NCBI GenBank assembly: GCA_002405485.1
Contig: DHLW01000177.1
Coordinates: forward strand, 1 to 10,409
DNA length: 10,409 nucleotides
DNA from: Phycisphaerales bacterium UBA4658
GTDB taxonomy: Bacteria; Planctomycetota; Phycisphaerae; Phycisphaerales; UBA1924
Direction: 5' to 3'
Part shown: one piece after another, positions 7,374 through 10,409 of the stretch
How positions within the stretch are numbered: position 1 is the first letter of the stretch
How the letters are laid out: each line of letters starts with the position of its first letter
Notes under the pieces: model-generated
The model's input: only the letters and a program-made list of their open reading frames with translations
What the model was told of the DNA's origin: nothing
The model's database searches: none
Made by a program: the position numbers and the translations under genes

Positions 7374-8431
7374 TCGCGACACTGTCGGTGATCGCTCTCT
7401 TGGCTGTCGGGCAGCCCGCCGGCGCGGGAGCCGCGGGCACGTCCGCGGAGCCGGATGGAACCGGTCTGCAGCAGCCCGCAAGGGCCTCAATGGCGGTGGG
7501 ACTGGAGTCCCGGATTCGGGGCTTGAACGCCCGTCTGGAAGCGCTGCGGCCGGATCGGCCGCAGGACTATTTTGAGCTTGGAGAAGAAGTCGCCGCGGAG
7601 GCCGCGTCGGACGCAGATCGCCGATTGGCGCAGGACCTGTTCATTCTGTCGATGGAGCTCTCCCGCGAGGCGTCATCGGCGCAGGCAGGCGGGGCGTCGA
7701 AGCTCGGCCCGCCGAGCCCGGCGCTTGCGCGGAGCGTCTGTCTTGCGCTGGCCACCATGGAGACGTCCGACGAGCAGCGGCGCTGGTTGATCGCCCTTGC
7801 CGACAGCACCGTCGCCGGTCCGACACTGGAGCCGGTGACGATTCGAACGACGACGGCGAGCCGGGACCCGGCGGCGTTTGATCTGGCGTCTGCGCTGGGG
7901 GCCATCCGCATGGGCGAGGGACGGCGGGCCATGAGCATTCTGGCGCGGCCGGCGGTTGCGGCACTGCTGGAGCGGTGCGATGCTCTGCTGTCGACCACGC
8001 TGGGCGGGGGCGCGGCCGCCGTCCGCGCGCACGCGGAGCAGTGGCCGACATGTCCGCGGTGCCTCAATCGTCGATTCGTGAAGGAAGCGGGCGGTGCAGG
8101 CCGCGGCGGCGGGTCCAGCGGTGGTGGAGGTGGATCGTCGGTGGTAGTTTGTCCGCACTGCCAGGGCACGCCCGGCCCTCGGCTGAGCGACGAGGAACTG
8201 CTCGCCCAGATCCGCACCGAGAGCGTGCTGCTCTCGGGTCAGGCCAGATCCTGGGCTGCCCAGATCGTTTCTGATGGGGGAGCCCCGCTGCGCGAGCTGG
8301 ACATTGACGAGCTTGCGCGGGTGTATCGGGTCGACCCCGCGATGCCGATCTGGCGAGGCGGCCTTTGGTCGCCGGTGCCTGCTCGGCCGAGCGCCCGGCC
8401 ATCGGATTCGGGCATACCCGAGGCCCGGTGA
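7370..8431 (+). CDS. Putative exported protein with split CxxC...CxxC zinc-ribbon-like site
   Basis: 353 aa from ATG 7370, set by the AAGGAGG site and the ATGA overlap. Residues 1-21 form a hydrophobic signal-like segment ending AGAGA, but with no positive charge near the start, so export is probable rather than certain. The middle is helical (residues about 40-220). The clearest feature is a cysteine pair set: CPRC at 228-231 and CPHC at 261-264, separated by an 18-residue Gly/Ser/Ala-rich insertion (240-257). The second pair reads CPHCQGTPG, close to the CxxCxGxG repeats of the DnaJ zinc-binding region. This suggests a zinc ribbon with a flexible loop; a thiol-redox role is less likely but possible if the protein is truly periplasmic. 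The C-terminal about 70 residues are conserved-looking (ELLAQIRTES, LDIDELARVYRVDP) and end in a Pro/Arg tail. Last gene of the operon; no named family recognised. Confidence 0.83.
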   Translation: MIATLSVIALLAVGQPAGAGAAGTSAEPDGTGLQQPARASMAVGLESRIRGLNARLEALRPDRPQDYFELGEEVAAEAASDADRRLAQDLFILSMELSREASSAQAGGASKLGPPSPALARSVCLALATMETSDEQRRWLIALADSTVAGPTLEPVTIRTTTASRDPAAFDLASALGAIRMGEGRRAMSILARPAVAALLERCDALLSTTLGGGAAAVRAHAEQWPTCPRCLNRRFVKEAGGAGRGGGSSGGGGGSSVVVCPHCQGTPGPRLSDEELLAQIRTESVLLSGQARSWAAQIVSDGGAPLRELDIDELARVYRVDPAMPIWRGGLWSPVPARPSARPSDSGIPEAR

Positions 8432-8433
8432 TC

Positions 8434-8447
8434 GTCCGCCGCCGGAC
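8434..8447. terminator. Possible bidirectional hairpin between convergent genes
   Basis: GTCCG-CCGC-CGGAC can form a 5-bp, all but one G:C stem with a 4-nt loop in the 33-bp gap between the two convergent stop codons. There is no T-run on either side, so it is not a classic intrinsic terminator. Its place is right, but such short GC stems are expected by chance in DNA this GC-rich. Confidence 0.25.
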
Positions 8448-8464
8448 TCGGTCGATGAGGGGTT

Positions 8465-10177
8465 CTAGAGCGTGCCGCCGGTGCTGACGGTGTCCGGTAG
8501 GTTCGCTGGGGACTGCTTGTTGCGGATGGCCTGTCGGACTTCCGCGAGCCGCCAGAGCGCGGGCTTTGGGGCGAGCTGCGCGTTCATCAGACCATCGCCG
8601 CGATCGTCGGATGCACGGCCACCGTCGTAGAACTGGTGCCAGGCGATCGAGTGAACGTAGGGTTTAGCGGCCGCCACCGCCAGCATGCGTGTCATCCATG
8701 CGGCCTGGGATTCCGGGCTCCAGGGCGAGCGCAGGTATCCGGGATCCTGCTCGCCGTGCAGCCCGAGATCCGCGGCGTCTGGGGGTGTGCTGGGTGCGCT
8801 CAGGGCGGCGATGGACAGCGGCTTTTCGAGCCCTGCGAACCGATCCAGGAGCGCGCTGAAGGCCATGAGATCGCGTGTTGATCGTCCGGGTTCGGGCTGC
8901 CCCATCTCGACACGCAACGCGATCAGATCCGGGTTGATCCCCGCCTGCCCCATCATCTCGGCGTACATGATCGGGGGCATGGCGCGCGTGCTGGCGAGCG
9001 CGAAGTACTCGCCCCAGGGCTGGTCGATCTGCACCTGGACCTTGGCCGACGGCTGCAGTTTGCGGACCACCATCACCGCCAGCCGGGTCAGGTCCATCAC
9101 CTGTTCCAGCGACAGCGTGAAGTTGCTCGACACGTGCAGCCCGCTGACCACGGTCCAGGTGCCGACGGTCCGCCGATAGCGGGTGACCAGATTCTTGACG
9201 TGCTCGTAGACCAGTTCCCGGAGGGTCTCGTAGTCGTGCTCCCAGATGTAGAGCCACTCGGGGACGCACCCTCGGCGGAAGTCGACGATCGGCCCGCCGA
9301 CGATCGGGAGCTTGGCGGTGCGCACCGCCCACTCGATCCAGCGGTCGGTCTTGCTGAACACGTACCGACCCTCGGTCGGCTCCATCTCCACCCAGCTCAT
9401 CGGCATGGTGATGAAGTCGCAGCACGCCGAGACGGCCTTCTGCAGGGCCGGGGTGAACTGCTCGGGGCTGACGACGGCGCCGATCTGCGGGGGGCTGGGG
9501 AGGATCACGCCCACGTTGCCCAGGAGGGCGTTGCGGCTCTCGGCCGCTTCATGATCGGTGAGGGCGTTGGCGGGCGCGGCGATCCGGGCGGCGGCGGCCG
9601 CGAGCTCGCCGCTCATCCGCTTGGAGAACTGCACCCGTGCGCTCGTCAGCGTCAGCAGCTCGCCGGCTTCCATCGCATACGCCAGGGAGAGGCGCGACAG
9701 TCGGTCGGCTTCGGCCGAGTACCCGCCCGGGCCGGTGCCCGGACTGCCCGCCTCGACGACGGCCCCAGTGAATGCCTGGCGAGCCTTCTCGAAAAGGACG
9801 ATCCCCGGATCGCTCCCCGGAAGGTCGAACATCGCCCAGTCTTCGAGCTTGTTCAGGATCATCATGATCCGATGGCGAGCGAGTTCCAGCGAGAGCAGGT
9901 ACGGCTTCTCCCGCTCCGGCAGCAGGCAGGTCTGCAGCGTGACGGCACCGACCCCCGGAGCGTTCGAACCCGGCACGGCGTCGACGACAAACTGGAGGGC
10001 GATCGCCGCCGACTCCTGCCCGCGCTTCTCGCAGCGGACCACGCCGTCCTCGAAGCGGATCTCGGCGGGCAGCGGCACATCATCGGCGCCGAGCAGATGG
10101 GCGTGGCGCAGCGTTCCCTGACCCACGCCTGAGGCGGGTGCGTGTGCGGAGGATTCCAGGACGACGAAACTGAGCAT
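8465..10177 (-). CDS. GH10 (xylanase)-like protein lacking both catalytic glutamates
   Basis: 570 aa; ATG at 10177-10175, stop TAG at 8467-8465. The longer frame to 10297 would cover the purC leader with Arg-rich, non-conserved sequence and is rejected. Residues about 1-220 form a beta-rich then helical N-terminal region containing LPEREKPYLLSLELARHR. Residues about 240-550 follow glycoside hydrolase family 10 closely: EPTEGRYVF (266-274) then a Trp-Ala helix, VGGPIVDF where GH10 has 'RGHTLVWH', WTVVSGL (341-347) where it has 'WDVVNEA', PLSIAALSAP (453-462) where it has 'ITELD', WHQF (513-516) and PKPALW (537-542). Gly346 and Ala458 replace the acid/base and nucleophile Glu; their 112-residue spacing fits the family. 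QPWGEY (386-391) sits near the end of strand 5. No signal peptide, so probably cytoplasmic. Similar planctomycete proteins are often labelled endo-1,4-beta-xylanase (my recollection); hydrolysis by the usual mechanism is unlikely. A carbohydrate-binding or other role is open. Confidence 0.85.
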   Translation of the reverse strand: MLSFVVLESSAHAPASGVGQGTLRHAHLLGADDVPLPAEIRFEDGVVRCEKRGQESAAIALQFVVDAVPGSNAPGVGAVTLQTCLLPEREKPYLLSLELARHRIMMILNKLEDWAMFDLPGSDPGIVLFEKARQAFTGAVVEAGSPGTGPGGYSAEADRLSRLSLAYAMEAGELLTLTSARVQFSKRMSGELAAAAARIAAPANALTDHEAAESRNALLGNVGVILPSPPQIGAVVSPEQFTPALQKAVSACCDFITMPMSWVEMEPTEGRYVFSKTDRWIEWAVRTAKLPIVGGPIVDFRRGCVPEWLYIWEHDYETLRELVYEHVKNLVTRYRRTVGTWTVVSGLHVSSNFTLSLEQVMDLTRLAVMVVRKLQPSAKVQVQIDQPWGEYFALASTRAMPPIMYAEMMGQAGINPDLIALRVEMGQPEPGRSTRDLMAFSALLDRFAGLEKPLSIAALSAPSTPPDAADLGLHGEQDPGYLRSPWSPESQAAWMTRMLAVAAAKPYVHSIAWHQFYDGGRASDDRGDGLMNAQLAPKPALWRLAEVRQAIRNKQSPANLPDTVSTGGTL

Positions 10178-10302
10178 GTCAAGGCGACCTGTCCGGAGGG
10201 CCCGGCACTTTCGACCGTGGCGGGGAGGATAGCCCCCGTCGCAACTTCCGAGCACCTCTGTCGCCCGGACGGATCGCCGCGAGCCGGCGGGTACCATGCT
10301 CC
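10178..10302. promoter_or_regulatory. Divergent spacer between the GH10-like gene and purC
   Basis: This 125-bp spacer must hold the start signals of both divergent genes unless either is read from within its neighbour. I see no convincing -35/-10 pair, PurR-type operator, riboswitch-like fold or Shine-Dalgarno for either gene. An ATG at 10296, 7 bp before the purC start, opens a frame without SAICAR synthase similarity and is probably not used. Confidence 0.4.
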
Positions 10303-10409
10303 ATGACCGCCCCGAACGCGCACCAGCCCAGTGCAGAGCAGTCCAATCCGGCTCCAGACCTGCCGCTCATCCGGCGGGGCAAAGTCCGCGACGTCTATCG
10401 CCTGCCCGA
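10303..10409 (+). CDS. purC: Phosphoribosylaminoimidazole-succinocarboxamide synthase (SAICAR synthase), 5' part
   Basis: Only the first 35 codons are visible; the gene runs off the right edge. After a 20-residue Pro/Ala/Ser-rich leader comes LPLIRRGKVRDVYRLP, which carries the G-K-V-R-D-x-Y signature of the ATP-binding N-terminal strand pair of SAICAR synthase. The enzyme joins aspartate to CAIR with ATP in step 8 of IMP synthesis, in the cytoplasm. The hydrophilic leader is typical of the longer PurC form found in many bacteria and in yeast Ade1. ATG 10303 is chosen as the nearest start in frame; no clear ribosome site precedes it. Divergent from the GH10-like gene, with no visible functional link. 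Confidence 0.9.
   Translation, partial: MTAPNAHQPSAEQSNPAPDLPLIRRGKVRDVYRLP

Noticed and set aside
9134..10132. 332-codon plus-strand open frame opposite the GH10-like gene
   Set aside because: The minus-strand frame carries clear GH10 motifs over this stretch; the plus frame is Gly/Arg/Asp/His-rich without motifs.
8465..10177. Active secreted endo-1,4-beta-xylanase
   Set aside because: No signal peptide, and both GH10 catalytic Glu positions hold other residues.
10296..10409. Alternative start ATG at 10296 for the rightmost gene
   Set aside because: It is in a different frame from the GKVRDVY signature and gives Arg/Pro/Ala-rich sequence only.
1..10409. Mobile elements, CRISPR arrays, tRNA or rRNA genes
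   Set aside because: No transposase or integrase motifs, no spaced direct repeats of CRISPR length, no terminal inverted repeats and no tRNA-like or rRNA-like stretches were seen on either strand.

Overview
The window is very GC-rich and densely coded. Third codon positions are mostly G or C, and long spurious ORFs shadow the real genes on the other strand. Gene content and style point to a planctomycete, most likely the Phycisphaerae branch: a VWA protein with an FFG-type lead-in, TPR-like envelope proteins of unknown function, a J-like domain on a membrane anchor, and a GH10-like 'xylanase' without catalytic residues. This assignment comes from recognising protein styles, not from a marker gene.

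Layout. Positions 1-8431 (+ strand) hold five genes so tightly packed that they almost certainly form one operon: (1) the C-terminal part of a VWA protein with an intact MIDAS metal site; (2) a 414-aa exported protein with a small beta-rich N-terminus and TPR-like helices, carrying a run of 16 C inside the gene; (3) a 929-aa exported helical/TPR-like protein; (4) a 932-aa protein with a divergent J-like domain, one membrane segment and a long helical C-terminal part; (5) a 353-aa protein with a predicted signal peptide and a CxxC...CxxC zinc-ribbon-like site split by a Gly/Ser linker. Genes 2/3, 3/4 and 4/5 overlap by 4 bp (ATGA or GTGA), which suggests translational coupling. After a 33-bp convergent gap, the minus strand (8465-10177) encodes a 570-aa GH10-like protein. 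A 125-bp divergent spacer then separates it from the start of purC (SAICAR synthase, purine synthesis), which runs off the right edge.

How they may work together. Genes 1-5 look like parts of one uncharacterised envelope assembly: a metal-dependent adhesion domain (VWA), two exported repeat scaffolds, and a membrane protein with a J-like domain facing the cytoplasm next to a CxxC protein. No catalytic domain is visible in genes 2-5, so a scaffolding, assembly or quality-control role is inference only. The GH10-like protein and purC do not obviously belong to that operon. The points most worth a second look are the unnamed five-gene operon, the J-like/CxxC pairing, the C16 tract and the GH10-like fold lacking both catalytic glutamates.
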